The translations under genes were made by a program, and so were the position numbers. From assembly GCF_020697055.1 (NCBI RefSeq), contig NZ_JAJFBP010000028.1:1-64000 (forward strand): DNA of 64,000 nt. The letters run 5' to 3'. Below, one piece after another: positions 27,532 through 36,786 of this stretch. A model generated the notes under the pieces. It did no database searches and was not told where the DNA came from. It worked only from the letters and a program-made list of their open reading frames with translations. The DNA is from Panacagrimonas sp. (GTDB lineage: Bacteria > Pseudomonadota > Gammaproteobacteria > Nevskiales > Nevskiaceae). Positions within the stretch are counted from its first letter, which is position 1. The number at the start of each line of letters is the position of its first letter.

Positions 27532-28501
27532 ACGCCGCTTTCTTCGACCTGAAATCCAGCCAGGCCGCGATGCCCTGCGCGTTGAGCGCGATGTCGTTCT
27601 CGAGCACCTTGATCCACAACGCCTCGTCGCCGCCGGCCCGCCGCGCTTCGGCGCGCGCGAGATCCTCGACGCCTTGCTTCAGTCCGCGTTCGCGTTCGGC
27701 GGCGTCGCCGCAATCGGCCCAGCGCAAGCCGATCGCCTCGTGACCGTCCACCACGCGGCGCAGGTCCACGCCGAGGCGCTCGACGTCGGTGATGCGGCTG
27801 TAGTGCGTGACGTAGATCGCCTCGGGCCCGAGCGCGAGCAGGCGATCGATCGATGCGCGCAGCGCCGGCGGATCGAACTGCGTCGGCGTGGTGCTGGCGA
27901 ACATGTGCGCGCGCCCATCGGCGTCGTCGAGCTCGCGATACGAGCAGCCGAAGGTGTCGCCGGTGAACAGCGCGCGCGCGCTTTCGTCCCACACGCAGAA
28001 ATGGTGCTTGGCGTGTCCGGGCGTATCGAGGAACACCAGCTTGCGGCCGGCGAGCGAGATGCTGGCGCCGTCCGGCGCCTCGATCACGCGCTCGCGCGGC
28101 ACCGGCACCAGCTCGCCGTAGTCGCGACGCGCACGCGCCTCGCCGTACACGCCGACCGTGCCGGCCCACAGCTTCGACGGATCGATCATGTGCCCCGCGC
28201 CGCGCGGATGGATCACCATCTTCGCGTTGTGGGCGAGCTGCATCAGCCGGCCTGCGCCGCCCGCATGGTCCAGGTGCACGTGCGTCGGGATCACGTAGTC
28301 GATCGCATCGGCGTCCAGGCCCAGGCGCGATAGCGCCTCGAGCATGCGCGGCACCGAGTCGTTGGTGCCGGTGTCGATGAACGCGACGCGGCCCTTTTCG
28401 ACGATGAAGTGGATCGCATCGAGCCGTGGACGGACGTAGCCGGAATCCAGGCCGTAGATGCCGTGCGGGTACTCGCGCAGATCGATCGGATCGGGGTTCA
28501 T
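27530..28501 (-). CDS. Metallo-beta-lactamase-fold hydrolase
   Basis: The 323-residue protein has the MBL zinc motif THVHLDHAGG (near residue 85), a further His in PGHAKHH and Asp in FTGDTFG, so both metal sites look complete. It lacks a signal peptide. The substrate is unknown; related proteins are often annotated as MBL-fold hydrolases or glyoxalase II-like. Its ATG overlaps the purK stop (ATGA), so it is translated from the purE-purK transcript, but I know of no link to purine synthesis. Confidence 0.87.
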   Translation of the reverse strand: MNPDPIDLREYPHGIYGLDSGYVRPRLDAIHFIVEKGRVAFIDTGTNDSVPRMLEALSRLGLDADAIDYVIPTHVHLDHAGGAGRLMQLAHNAKMVIHPRGAGHMIDPSKLWAGTVGVYGEARARRDYGELVPVPRERVIEAPDGASISLAGRKLVFLDTPGHAKHHFCVWDESARALFTGDTFGCSYRELDDADGRAHMFASTTPTQFDPPALRASIDRLLALGPEAIYVTHYSRITDVERLGVDLRRVVDGHEAIGLRWADCGDAAERERGLKQGVEDLARAEARRAGGDEALWIKVLENDIALNAQGIAAWLDFRSKKAA

Positions 28502-29586
28502 CGGGTGTTCTCCATGACGGCGTCCAGCTGCACGCGACGTCCCTGCAGCGCCTCGGCGGTGTCGGCGGTGAGCGTCGCATGCCCCACCTTGCGCTGCGGC
28601 TTGGGCGCCTTGCCGTAGTGGTGCACGTGCAGCCCGGGGATCGCGGCCAGCACCGCGGTGTCGGGCGCGGTGCCGATGAAGTTGAACATCACCGAATGCC
28701 CGCGCAGCGCGGTCGAGCCCAGCGGCAGCCCGGCGATCGCGCGCAGGTGGTTTTCGAACTGCGAGACCTCGGCGCCTTCGATGCTCCAGTGACCGGAGTT
28801 GTGCACGCGCGGCGCGATCTCGTTGGCGAGCAGGCGACCGGCGGAGACGAAGAATTCGAACGCCAGCACGCCGACGTAGTCGAGCTGCTCGGCCACGCGC
28901 CGCGTGTAGGTCTCGGCCTCCGCCTGCAGCGGATCGTTCGCGCGCGGCGTCGACATCCGCAGGATGCCGTCGCGATGCACGTTCTCGACGATCGGATAGA
29001 ACGCCATCGCGCCGTCGCGCCCGCGCACCGCAAGGCACGACACTTCGCGATCGAACGGCACGAACGCCTCGCAGATCAGCGGCTGACCGCCGAGCGAGGT
29101 CCACGCGGCGTCGAGATCGTCCTGCGTGCGCAGCACCGCCTGGCCCTTGCCGTCGTAGCCCATGCGTCGCGTCTTGAGCACGCAGGGCAGGCCGATGTTG
29201 CGCACCGCCAGGTCCAGCGCCTCGCGCGCCGCCACCGGCATGTAGCGCGGTACCGGGATCTTCAGCGCGTCGAACAGGCGCTTCTCGCCGAGGCGGTCCT
29301 GTCCGGCACCCAGCGCCTTGGGCGGCGGAAAGAGCGGCACGCGCGCGGCGACGAACCGCGCCACCGTCTCGGGCACGTTCTCGAATTCGTAGGTCGCCAG
29401 TTCGCAGGCTTCGCAGAACTTCGCCAGTACCGACTCGTCGGCGTACTCCGCGTGCAGATGCTCGCCCAGCGGCGCGGCGCAGGCTTCGGCCGCGGGATCG
29501 AGGAACACGAAGTCGAAGTCGAGCGGATAGCCCGCCAACGCCAGCATGCGGCCAAGCTGGCCGGCGCCCAGGATGCCGATCTTCAT
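28498..29586 (-). CDS. purK: N5-carboxyaminoimidazole ribonucleotide synthase
   Basis: The 362-residue ATP-grasp enzyme adds bicarbonate to AIR in purine biosynthesis. It starts with KIGILGAGQLGRML and contains TYEFENVPE, LKTRRMGYDGKGQ, the EAFVPFDREVS loop and NEIAPRVHNSGHWSIEGA. The start at 29586 follows purE by four bases. purE and purK work consecutively, converting AIR to CAIR in two steps. The third gene of this operon is the MBL protein. Confidence 0.97.
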   Translation of the reverse strand: MKIGILGAGQLGRMLALAGYPLDFDFVFLDPAAEACAAPLGEHLHAEYADESVLAKFCEACELATYEFENVPETVARFVAARVPLFPPPKALGAGQDRLGEKRLFDALKIPVPRYMPVAAREALDLAVRNIGLPCVLKTRRMGYDGKGQAVLRTQDDLDAAWTSLGGQPLICEAFVPFDREVSCLAVRGRDGAMAFYPIVENVHRDGILRMSTPRANDPLQAEAETYTRRVAEQLDYVGVLAFEFFVSAGRLLANEIAPRVHNSGHWSIEGAEVSQFENHLRAIAGLPLGSTALRGHSVMFNFIGTAPDTAVLAAIPGLHVHHYGKAPKPQRKVGHATLTADTAEALQGRRVQLDAVMENTR

Positions 29587-29590
29587 CTGC

Positions 29591-30103
29591 TCAGCTTTCC
29601 AGAGGGCCGTCGTCCAGAACCCTGGCGGTCTGGGTGGCGCGCCAGGCATCGAGCCGCTGCGCCAGCGCCGGGTCATGGATCGCCAGGATCGACGCGGCCA
29701 TCAGCGCCGCGTTGATCGCGCCGGCCTTGCCGATGGCCAGCGTGCCGACCGGTATGCCGGCCGGCATCTGCACGATCGAGAGCAGCGAATCCAGGCCGTT
29801 GAGCGCCTTGGACTGCACCGGGACGCCGAGCACCGGCAGGCGCGTCTTGGACGCGCACATGCCCGGAAGATGGGCCGCGCCGCCGGCGCCCGCGATGATC
29901 ACCTGGAGTCCGCGTGCCACCGCGCCGCCGGCGTACTCGAACAGCAGGTCCGGCGTGCGATGCGCCGAGACCACCTTGGCCTCGTACGGCACCCCGAGGT
30001 CGGCCAGCGTCTGGGCGGCGTGCTCCATGGTTTCCCAGTCCGAGCGCGAGCCCATGATCAGGCCCACCAGGGGGGACGAAGCAGCGGTTTTGGGTCGAGC
30101 CAT
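29591..30103 (-). CDS. purE: N5-carboxyaminoimidazole ribonucleotide mutase
   Basis: The 170-residue protein is PurE, which moves the carboxyl group of N5-CAIR to make CAIR. Its active-site pieces are [34 protein letters not shown] and [22 protein letters not shown]. It is the first gene of purE-purK-MBL. No PurR-type operator is obvious in the 65 bases before it. Confidence 0.97.
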   Translation of the reverse strand: MARPKTAASSPLVGLIMGSRSDWETMEHAAQTLADLGVPYEAKVVSAHRTPDLLFEYAGGAVARGLQVIIAGAGGAAHLPGMCASKTRLPVLGVPVQSKALNGLDSLLSIVQMPAGIPVGTLAIGKAGAINAALMAASILAIHDPALAQRLDAWRATQTARVLDDGPLES

Positions 30104-30168
30104 GACGCGGGGTGTGGCGGCAAAGCGGGATTATGTCATCGCCGCCGATCGGCCTGGGACGGGGCGGT

Positions 30169-30903
30169 TCAGGGCGGCAACAGTTCGAATTCGGCGTTGA
30201 CCGACGCGCTGTAGCGCAGCTGGCCGGCATTCAGGCCCATCTGCTCGTTGCCGCCACCGGCGCCGTCGGCCGCCATGCGCATCATCGCCATCTTGGGCAT
30301 CGGCGGCGGCGGACCCGATTCGGACGCGTTGACCGTGTGCACCATGCCGACCTTCATGCCCAGCGTGGACGCGATCACCCGGGCCCGGGCCTGCGCGTCC
30401 TCGGTGGCCTTCACCAGCGCCTGCTGCTGGACTTCACGCTCCTTGGACGACTCGAGCTGCGGCGGCTGCACCTGGTTCACGCCGACCTTGGTCGCGCGCA
30501 GCACCACGTCGCCGAGGCGACCCAGGTCGAGCACCAGTGCCTCGATGTCGCGGCTGACGCGATAACCGACCAGGCGGTTGTTGCGCTCCTTTTCGTCCCA
30601 CACGTACTCGGGCTGGATGCTGGTGCCGGTGGTGTTGATGTGCTCGTCGCGCAGGCCCAGCGCGCGCGCTTCGGTCAGGAAGGCGCGCACGATCGTGTTG
30701 ACCTGCGTCTCGGCCGCCGCCAGGTCGGGACTGACCTTGGTCACGCCCATGCGCACGCGCGCGCGATCGGGCATCGCGGTGGCCTCGCCCTGACCGCTCA
30801 CCGCGACGTGCCGGTGCGACGGCTCGTCCGCATATGCGCCCGGGGCGACGCCCGCCAGCAGCGCGGCGGAGAGGAGGAGGGGGCGAATCGCCAGCGTTTT
30901 CAT
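30169..30903 (-). CDS. SIMPL-domain (DUF541) periplasmic protein
   Basis: The 244-residue protein has a signal peptide (about 25 residues) and the SIMPL/DUF541 fold. This is seen in VSGQGEATAMPDRARVRMGV near the N-terminus, NTTGTSIQPEYVW, YRVSRDIEALV and the GMKVGMVHTVNASE helix. A methionine/proline-rich loop follows (residues about 200-225). Such proteins occur in the periplasm or outer membrane, and some homologues are oxidative-stress related; the molecular role is unsettled. It stands alone and diverges from sufT. Confidence 0.87.
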   Translation of the reverse strand: MKTLAIRPLLLSAALLAGVAPGAYADEPSHRHVAVSGQGEATAMPDRARVRMGVTKVSPDLAAAETQVNTIVRAFLTEARALGLRDEHINTTGTSIQPEYVWDEKERNNRLVGYRVSRDIEALVLDLGRLGDVVLRATKVGVNQVQPPQLESSKEREVQQQALVKATEDAQARARVIASTLGMKVGMVHTVNASESGPPPPMPKMAMMRMAADGAGGGNEQMGLNAGQLRYSASVNAEFELLPP

Positions 30904-31019
30904 CGATCAGTCCTTGCAAGGGAGTGGGCCGACATCATGCCGTCTGCGCGCAGCGGATGCGGGGTCGGGACCACGGGTTTAACATGGCCGTCCCCTGGTC
31001 GCCGCTCCTGCTCCTCTTA

Positions 31020-31571
31020 ATGTCCACCGCCCACGAATCCGTGCGGCTCACCCGTGACGTGATCGGCGTCCTGATTCCGCAGGGCACCAAGGTCGAACTC
31101 CCCGAAGGCGCCGATGCCGAGATCACCCAGGCGCTGGGCGGCAGCTTCACGGTGCTGGTCCAGGGCCACCTGTTCCGCATCGACGGCACCGATGCCGATT
31201 CGCTGGGCAAGGCGGTGGTCAAGGGCCCCGAGCTGGCGGCCGACGCCGGCGACAGCGAGATCGAAAACGCGGTGTGGTCGCAGCTGCGCACCTGCTACGA
31301 CCCGGAGATCCCGGTCGACATCGTCGAGCTGGGCCTGGTGTACGAATGCCGGATCGAGCCGATCGCCGACAGCGGCGATCGCAAGGCGGTGATCCGGATG
31401 ACGCTGACCGCGCCCGGGTGCGGCATGGGCGACATCCTGGTCGGCGACGTGAAGACCAAGGTGCTGCAGGTGCCGCGCGTGACCGAGGCCGACGTCGAAC
31501 TGACGTTCGATCCGCCGTGGACGCGCGACATGATGTCGGAAGCCGCACAGCTGGCGGTCGGATTCATCTAG
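31020..31571 (+). CDS. sufT: Putative Fe-S cluster assembly protein SufT
   Basis: The 183-residue protein joins a SufT-specific N-terminus (GVLIPQGTKVELPEG) to a DUF59/MIP18 domain (CYDPEIPVDIVELGLVYE and TAPGCGMGD with the reactive Cys). SufT homologues help maturation of Fe-S proteins under high demand. No other suf gene is adjacent. The ATG at 31020 is preferred, although an in-frame ATG lies at 30984. Convincing promoter elements are not visible in the 116-base divergent gap. Confidence 0.88.
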   Translation: MSTAHESVRLTRDVIGVLIPQGTKVELPEGADAEITQALGGSFTVLVQGHLFRIDGTDADSLGKAVVKGPELAADAGDSEIENAVWSQLRTCYDPEIPVDIVELGLVYECRIEPIADSGDRKAVIRMTLTAPGCGMGDILVGDVKTKVLQVPRVTEADVELTFDPPWTRDMMSEAAQLAVGFI

Positions 31572-31626
31572 CAGCCCCCTGGCGTCCCTATACTTCGGCG
31601 CGATGTCTTTTTTCCGGAGTACCCGC

Positions 31627-32250
31627 ATGACGCTTCGTCCTCTCGTGCCGCTGCTGTCCGCCTTCCTCGGTGCCTGCGTCACGATCAACGTCTACTTTCC
31701 GGCCGCCGCCGCCCAGGCCGCCGCGGATCGCGTGATCGACGAAGTGTGGGGCGGGCAGGCCGGACCGCGGCCCGTCACGCCGCCGCCGGCCGCTGCGCCG
31801 CAGATCCAGGAGCCGACGTCGGCGCTCGAACCCGGCGCGGCGCGCGACGTGGCGGTGATGCTGATCGACTTCGTCGTGCCGTCGGCGCACGCCGGCGACG
31901 AGCCCGACCTGGACGTGTCGTCGCCCGAGATCCAGCGCCTGACCGACAGCATGGAAGCGCGCTTCCCGGACCTTGCGCCGTATTACGACTCCAACGCCGT
32001 GGGCGTGATCAACGACGGCTTCATCGTCGTGCGCGATCCCAACCTGGTGCCGCTGCCCGAGCGCAACAAGGTGCGCACGTTGGTTGCCAACGAGAACGCC
32101 GACCGTGCTGCGCTGTACCACGAGATCGCGGTGGCCAACGGCAAGCCCGAATGGGAGGCGCAGATCCGCGGCGTGTTCGGCAAGCGCTGGGTCGCACGCG
32201 CCAAGGCCGGCTGGCTGGTCCACGACGGCACCGGCTGGAAGAAGAAGTAG
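31627..32250 (+). CDS. DUF1318 (YdbL-like) lipoprotein
   Basis: The 207-residue protein begins with a lipoprotein signal ending in LGAC, followed by the DUF1318 signature VTINVYFPAAAAQAAADRVI. Further conserved blocks are the middle YYDSNAVGVINDGFIVVRD and the C-terminal KRWVARAKAGW. In Enterobacteria ydbL travels with ynbE and the large AsmA-like ydbH; those partners are not here. The start at 31627 has GGAG eight bases upstream and gives a compact lipoprotein signal; an in-frame ATG at 31603 is less likely. Confidence 0.82.
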   Translation: MTLRPLVPLLSAFLGACVTINVYFPAAAAQAAADRVIDEVWGGQAGPRPVTPPPAAAPQIQEPTSALEPGAARDVAVMLIDFVVPSAHAGDEPDLDVSSPEIQRLTDSMEARFPDLAPYYDSNAVGVINDGFIVVRDPNLVPLPERNKVRTLVANENADRAALYHEIAVANGKPEWEAQIRGVFGKRWVARAKAGWLVHDGTGWKKK

Positions 32251-32357
32251 TCGCGATCCGGGGCGCCCACCCGCGCGGATAGGGGCGCACCCGGAGCCCG
32301 GGCGGCGCGGGGGGTGCGTACCCTGAAGGTTCCCCCCGACCCGAAACCGCGTCCCCC

Positions 32358-33338
32358 GTGCTCAATCCGCTCGCTCGTTATCCCGAAGTCCAGAAGGCCA
32401 GCGGCCGCAACATGCTGCCGATCACGCTGATCGGCGGCTTCCTGGGCGCAGGCAAGACGACCTTGCTCAACAGCCTGCTGATGCAGGGCGACGGCCGGCG
32501 CCTGGCGGTGCTCGTCAACGACTTCGGCGAGCTGAACATCGACGCCAAGCTGATCGTGAAGGTCGAAGGCCAGCAGATGGAGCTGGCCAACGGCTGCATC
32601 TGCTGTTCGATCCGCGACGACCTCGTCGCCGGCGTCGAGAACCTGCTCGCCTCCGATCCACCGCCCGAGCAGCTGCTGATCGAAACCAGTGGCGTGTCGG
32701 ATCCGATCAACATCCTGTGCACGTTCCAGCAGTCCAAGGTGCGTCGACGCATCTTTCTCGAGAACGTGGTGACGGTGGTCGACGCGGTGCATGCCACCGA
32801 TGCGCGCGATTCCGAATACGACGAGCTGTTCCAGCGCCAGATTCGCGGCGGCTACATGATCGTGCTCAACCGCGTGAGCGTCGCCGGCCCCGAGCAGGTG
32901 CAGAAGGTGCGCAAGCTGATCACCGACCTGTCGCCCGCGGCCGCGATCTTCGAGACCGACGACGGCACGGTGCCGCTGGCGGTGCTGCTGGGCGATTCAC
33001 GCCTGGGCCAGTCGGCGTTCCGTCCCGAGCCGGTGATGGATCCGCGCTCGCATCCGTTCGAGAGCATGGTCTGGCGCAGCGACAAGCCGCTCAAGCGGAT
33101 CGACTTCATGCGCACGATGAAGGAACTGGCCGGCACCGTGTACCGCGCCAAGGGCTTCATCAACTTCCGCAACTATCCGATCACCACGCTGTACCAGAAG
33201 GTCGGCAGCTTCGAGTCCTACGTCGATGGCGGCGCATGGGGGGTATCGACGCCGCGCACCGAGCTGGTCCTGATCGGCGTGACCACGGGCTTCGATCGCG
33301 AAAAGCTCACCGGGCTGCTCGACGCCTGCACCGCGTAA
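32358..33338 (+). CDS. COG0523 (CobW-like) G3E GTPase, metallochaperone type
   Basis: The 326-residue protein has a P-loop GFLGAGKTT (near residue 27), the metal-binding CxCC motif in NGCICCS, SGVSDP-type switch and an NRVS variant of the NKxD base-recognition motif. A CobW C-terminal domain follows. G3E GTPases of this kind deliver zinc or other metals to target proteins; here the target is unknown. The GTG at 32358 opens the frame, but the ATG at 32412 puts the P-loop at the usual distance and may be the true start. No Zur-like operator is evident. Confidence 0.88.
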   Translation: MLNPLARYPEVQKASGRNMLPITLIGGFLGAGKTTLLNSLLMQGDGRRLAVLVNDFGELNIDAKLIVKVEGQQMELANGCICCSIRDDLVAGVENLLASDPPPEQLLIETSGVSDPINILCTFQQSKVRRRIFLENVVTVVDAVHATDARDSEYDELFQRQIRGGYMIVLNRVSVAGPEQVQKVRKLITDLSPAAAIFETDDGTVPLAVLLGDSRLGQSAFRPEPVMDPRSHPFESMVWRSDKPLKRIDFMRTMKELAGTVYRAKGFINFRNYPITTLYQKVGSFESYVDGGAWGVSTPRTELVLIGVTTGFDREKLTGLLDACTA

Positions 33339-33357
33339 GAGGTCCGTACGAAACAAA

Positions 33358-33438
33358 GACGTCACCGCAAAGGCGCAAAGGAAAAGAAAGGACGCAAAGG
33401 TTTCATCGTTTGATCCGTTGCGCCTTTGCGGTGACGTC
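33358..33438. repeat. CGCAAAGG inverted repeat with 21-base arms (family D)
   Basis: Bases 33358-33378 and 33418-33438 are exact reverse complements around a 39-base centre that holds two more CGCAAAGG-type units. The second copy of this family is at 25929-26000. Confidence 0.8.
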
Positions 33439-33467
33439 CTTGAATGTCCAATAGAGGAGGAGCGCAG

Positions 33468-34628
33468 ATGGCAGTGGAACCATTCAAGGTCGACATCCCC
33501 GACACCGTCCTGCAGGACCTCAAGCAGCGACTCGCCCGCACGCGCTGGCCGGACGACTTCGGCAACGACCAGTGGCAGTACGGCGCCAACACCGCCTACA
33601 TGAAGGAGCTGTGTTCGTACTGGGAAAAACAGTACGACTGGCGCAAGGCGGAAGCCGAGATCAATTCGTTCTCGCAGTTCCGCACGACGATCCAGGGCAT
33701 GCCCATCCACTTCATCCACGAGCGCGGCAAGGGCCCCAACCCGAAGCCGCTGATCATGAGCCACGGCTGGCCGTGGACGTTCTGGGATTTGAAGAAGGTG
33801 ATCCGGCCGCTGACCGATCCGGCGTCGTTCGGTGGCGATCCGAAGGATTCGTTCGACGTCATCGTGCCGTCGCTGCCGGGCTTCGGCTTTTCCACGCCGC
33901 TGCGCACGACCGGCATCAATTTCTGGCGCACCGCGGATCTGTGGGTCGAGCTGATGGCGCAGCTCGGCTATCCGAAGTTCTACGCCGAAGGTGGCGACTG
34001 GGGCGCGCTGGTCACCGCGCAGCTCGGCCACAAGTACGCCGATCGCGTGCTGGGCGTGTACATGCACCTGATCCTGTCGCTGACGATCTTCCAGGACGCG
34101 GGCGCGCCGGTGGAGGACTACATCGGCCCCGAGGAGCAGGAGCTGCTGCGCAAGAACCTGCGCTTCTTCTCCGAGGAAAGCGGCTATTCCGCGATCCAGT
34201 GCACCAAGCCGCAGTCGATGGCCAACGCGCTCAACGACTCCCCGGCGGGCCTCGCCTCGTGGCTGGTGGAGAAGCGCCGCACGTGGTCGCACAGCAACGG
34301 CGACGTCGAGTCGCGGTTCAGCAAGGACGAGCTGTGCACCACGGCCACGCTCTACTGGGTGACGCAGAGCTACGGCACCTCGGCGCGCTACTACTACGAG
34401 TGCACGCACAACCCCTGGAAGCCGTCGCACGACCGTCAACCGGTGGTCGAATCCCCGACGGGACTGGCCGACTTCGCGCACGAAGTGGCCAACCTGCCGC
34501 GCGCGTGGTCGGCGCGCTACCACAACCTCAAGCACTACACGAAGTTCGCCAAGGGCGGGCATTTCGCGCCGATGGAAGAGCCCGAAGCGCTGGTCGCCGA
34601 CATTCGGAAGTTCTTTCGGAGCTTGTAG
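33468..34628 (+). CDS. Epoxide hydrolase (EHN domain plus alpha/beta hydrolase)
   Basis: The 386-residue protein has the N-terminal EHN domain (residues about 5-110) and a hydrolase domain with the oxyanion HGWPWTF motif. The nucleophile Asp lies in GGDWGAL, near residue 180, and a C-terminal His in KGGHFAPMEEP. It should open epoxides to diols through an alkyl-enzyme ester. The ATG at 33468 has GAGGAGG seven bases upstream. It is followed by a hydroxylase gene and faces a crotonase, suggesting a small terpenoid- or lipid-modifying set. No signal peptide is seen. Confidence 0.92.
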   Translation: MAVEPFKVDIPDTVLQDLKQRLARTRWPDDFGNDQWQYGANTAYMKELCSYWEKQYDWRKAEAEINSFSQFRTTIQGMPIHFIHERGKGPNPKPLIMSHGWPWTFWDLKKVIRPLTDPASFGGDPKDSFDVIVPSLPGFGFSTPLRTTGINFWRTADLWVELMAQLGYPKFYAEGGDWGALVTAQLGHKYADRVLGVYMHLILSLTIFQDAGAPVEDYIGPEEQELLRKNLRFFSEESGYSAIQCTKPQSMANALNDSPAGLASWLVEKRRTWSHSNGDVESRFSKDELCTTATLYWVTQSYGTSARYYYECTHNPWKPSHDRQPVVESPTGLADFAHEVANLPRAWSARYHNLKHYTKFAKGGHFAPMEEPEALVADIRKFFRSL

Positions 34629-34638
34629 GACACCGCTT

Positions 34639-34743
34639 CCCCTCTGCCGCGTGCGGGAGAGGGGCAGGGGAGAGCGCGCGTGAAGGGGCGCAGGCCCTCT
34701 CCCGGCGTTTCGCGCCACCCTCTCCCGCAGGCGGGAGAGGGGA
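34639..34743. repeat. Double palindromic intergenic repeat (family B)
   Basis: CCCCTCTGCCG/GCGGGAGAGGGG and CCCTCTCCCG/CGGGAGAGGGG hairpins lie in tandem between the epoxide hydrolase and the hydroxylase gene, closely matching 4459-4528. Confidence 0.75.
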
Positions 34744-34816
34744 CCATCAGGACGTGGCCTCGCACTTCATGGCGCCTCGACGATAATCCGCGGACGGTCA
34801 AAGGGAGGCCGCCCGC

Positions 34817-36001
34817 ATGTCGCTCGAATCCTGGGTCACCAAGACGTTCGCCAACGAGGAGCCGGCCGGGTTCGGCTACGGCTGGATCAGCGGCACGCTG
34901 TCGATCTTCCTCGGCGCGCTGTCGATCTTCGCGGTGATGTGTTTCCGCTGGCCCGAGTACTTCGTGATGGAGGAGATGCGCGGCAAGTATCCGATCGCGC
35001 TGATGCGCGCGATCCTCGAGCTCTCGATCGGCCTGTCGTTCTTCCTCGCGTTCCTGAGCGCGGTGCTGCGCAAGAAGAAGGTGCTGGCGGTGACCGGCAT
35101 CCTGCTGGCGCTGATCGCGGTGGCACTGGGCGGATCCGACGTCGCGCTGGGCACCTACGGCGAGCGCAAGTTCTATCTCGGGCTCGACTGGTTCATCCTG
35201 ACGCTGCTCGTGCTGACGATGATCTTCGTGCCGATGGAGCGGATCTTTCCGTACCGGCGCGAGCAGAGCGTGTTCCGTCGCGGCTGGGTCACGGACCTGC
35301 AGCACTTCTTCGTCAGCCACCTGATCGTGCAGCTGCTGACCTACCTCACGCTGTTGCCGGCCACGGTGATATTCGCGTGGATGACCGGCCCGGATCTGCA
35401 GGCGGCCGTGCAGTCACAGCCGCTGTGGCTGCAGTTCATCGAAGTGATGATCGTCGCGGATCTGGCCGAGTACGCGATCCACCGGACGTTCCACACCACG
35501 CCGTGGCTGTGGCGCATCCATGCCGTGCACCACTCGGTCGAGCACATGGACTGGATCGCCGGCTCGCGCCTGCATCTGCTCGAGATCGTGATCATCCGCG
35601 GCGGCACCTTCATGCCGCTGTACCTGCTCGGCTTCGCACAGCCGGCGGTCTACGCGTATCTCGCGTTCGTGTCCTTCCACGCGGTGTTCCTGCACACCAA
35701 CACCGGTTTCCGGCTGGGCTGGCTCGAGCACGTGATCGCGATGCCGCGCTTCCATCACTGGCATCACAGCTCCGAACACGAAGCGCTGGACAAGAATTTT
35801 GCGCTGCACTTTCCGGTGATCGACCAGATCTTCGGCACCAAGCACCTGCCCGAGGGCCGTTGGCCCAAGACCTACGGCGTGCTCGGTTACACGTTGCCGG
35901 AAGGCTGGTGGGCGCAGCTGCTGTGGCCGTTCCGCAAGGACGGCAAGGCGCCGCCGACCCACAAGCCGCCGGCGTCCGGAACGCAGGCCACCGGCACGTA
36001 G
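34817..36001 (+). CDS. Fatty acid hydroxylase/sterol desaturase superfamily membrane protein
   Basis: The 394-residue polytopic protein has about four membrane segments before residue 200. It then shows the histidine clusters that bind a di-iron centre: HRTFH, HAVHHS, a His before the HTNTGF segment and FHHWHHSSEHE. These enzymes hydroxylate or desaturate lipids using oxygen. The substrate cannot be inferred. The long N-terminal membrane region is an extension compared with minimal family members. GGGAGG lies about seven bases before the ATG. The gene converges on the crotonase gene with nine bases between. Confidence 0.88.
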   Translation: MSLESWVTKTFANEEPAGFGYGWISGTLSIFLGALSIFAVMCFRWPEYFVMEEMRGKYPIALMRAILELSIGLSFFLAFLSAVLRKKKVLAVTGILLALIAVALGGSDVALGTYGERKFYLGLDWFILTLLVLTMIFVPMERIFPYRREQSVFRRGWVTDLQHFFVSHLIVQLLTYLTLLPATVIFAWMTGPDLQAAVQSQPLWLQFIEVMIVADLAEYAIHRTFHTTPWLWRIHAVHHSVEHMDWIAGSRLHLLEIVIIRGGTFMPLYLLGFAQPAVYAYLAFVSFHAVFLHTNTGFRLGWLEHVIAMPRFHHWHHSSEHEALDKNFALHFPVIDQIFGTKHLPEGRWPKTYGVLGYTLPEGWWAQLLWPFRKDGKAPPTHKPPASGTQATGT

Positions 36002-36010
36002 ACGCGAGGC

Positions 36011-36781
36011 TCAGTCCAGCTTCGAAGGCCAGTGCTCGACCGCGCCGAGACCTTCCAGCGCCAGCCCGTAGCCGAGCAGGTTGTGCATCAGCCGCTTGTA
36101 TTCGTGTGTCATCACGTCGCGCGCATAGCGGCGCGCCAGCAGGGGGCGTTGCAGGATCATCCGCGCCAGCTCCCATGCGCGCGCCTTCAGATCCTTGGCC
36201 GGCAGCACTTCCGAGACCACGCCGAGACCGAGCGCCTGCGCGGCGCTCAGCGTCTGTCCGGTCAGCAGGAAATAGCGGCCGCGATTGGGCCCCAGCAACG
36301 CCGGCCACATCACGTGCACGCCATCGCCCGGAACCAGGCCGGACGGGAAGTGCGGTGAATCGCGGAACGTCGCGTGCTCGGCGGCGATGACGATGTCCGA
36401 CAGCAGCGCCAGCTCCGCATGGATGTGCGCCGGCCCGTTGACCGCGGCGATCACCGGCACTTCGATCGCGAGCAGGTTGTTGATCAGCCGCTTGGCGTCG
36501 GAATAGACGATGTCCCACAACGGCGGTCGGACTTCGATGCCGGGCGAGACCGGGTCGAAGCGCTCGCAAAACGCATCGCCGGTGCCGGTCAGGATCACCA
36601 CCTCGTTGGCACGATCGGTCGCGATGTCGGTGAAGCAGTGGCCGAGCTCGGCGTGGGGTTCGAAGCCCCACACCAGGCTCTGGTCGTCGCTGTGCAGCGT
36701 CACCTCGAGAATCCCGCCTTCGCGATGAAACCGGGCGTGCCGATACTTCTTTTCATACTGTTCGAGCGTGGGCGCGGTCAT
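36011..36781 (-). CDS. Crotonase-superfamily beta-diketone hydrolase (6-oxocamphor hydrolase-like)
   Basis: The 256-residue protein belongs to the enoyl-CoA hydratase fold. It lacks the paired Glu residues of a hydratase. Instead it has the pattern of 6-oxocamphor hydrolase: a His in HIHAEL, then [12 protein letters not shown] and [12 protein letters not shown] with a His and Asp, followed by [15 protein letters not shown]. That family cleaves C-C bonds in cyclic beta-diketones without CoA. I infer similar chemistry but not the substrate. The ATG at 36781 gives the standard length. Next to it lie an epoxide hydrolase, a di-iron hydroxylase and a DUF1428 gene. Confidence 0.8.
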   Translation of the reverse strand: MTAPTLEQYEKKYRHARFHREGGILEVTLHSDDQSLVWGFEPHAELGHCFTDIATDRANEVVILTGTGDAFCERFDPVSPGIEVRPPLWDIVYSDAKRLINNLLAIEVPVIAAVNGPAHIHAELALLSDIVIAAEHATFRDSPHFPSGLVPGDGVHVMWPALLGPNRGRYFLLTGQTLSAAQALGLGVVSEVLPAKDLKARAWELARMILQRPLLARRYARDVMTHEYKRLMHNLLGYGLALEGLGAVEHWPSKLD

Positions 36782-36786
36782 CGCGC

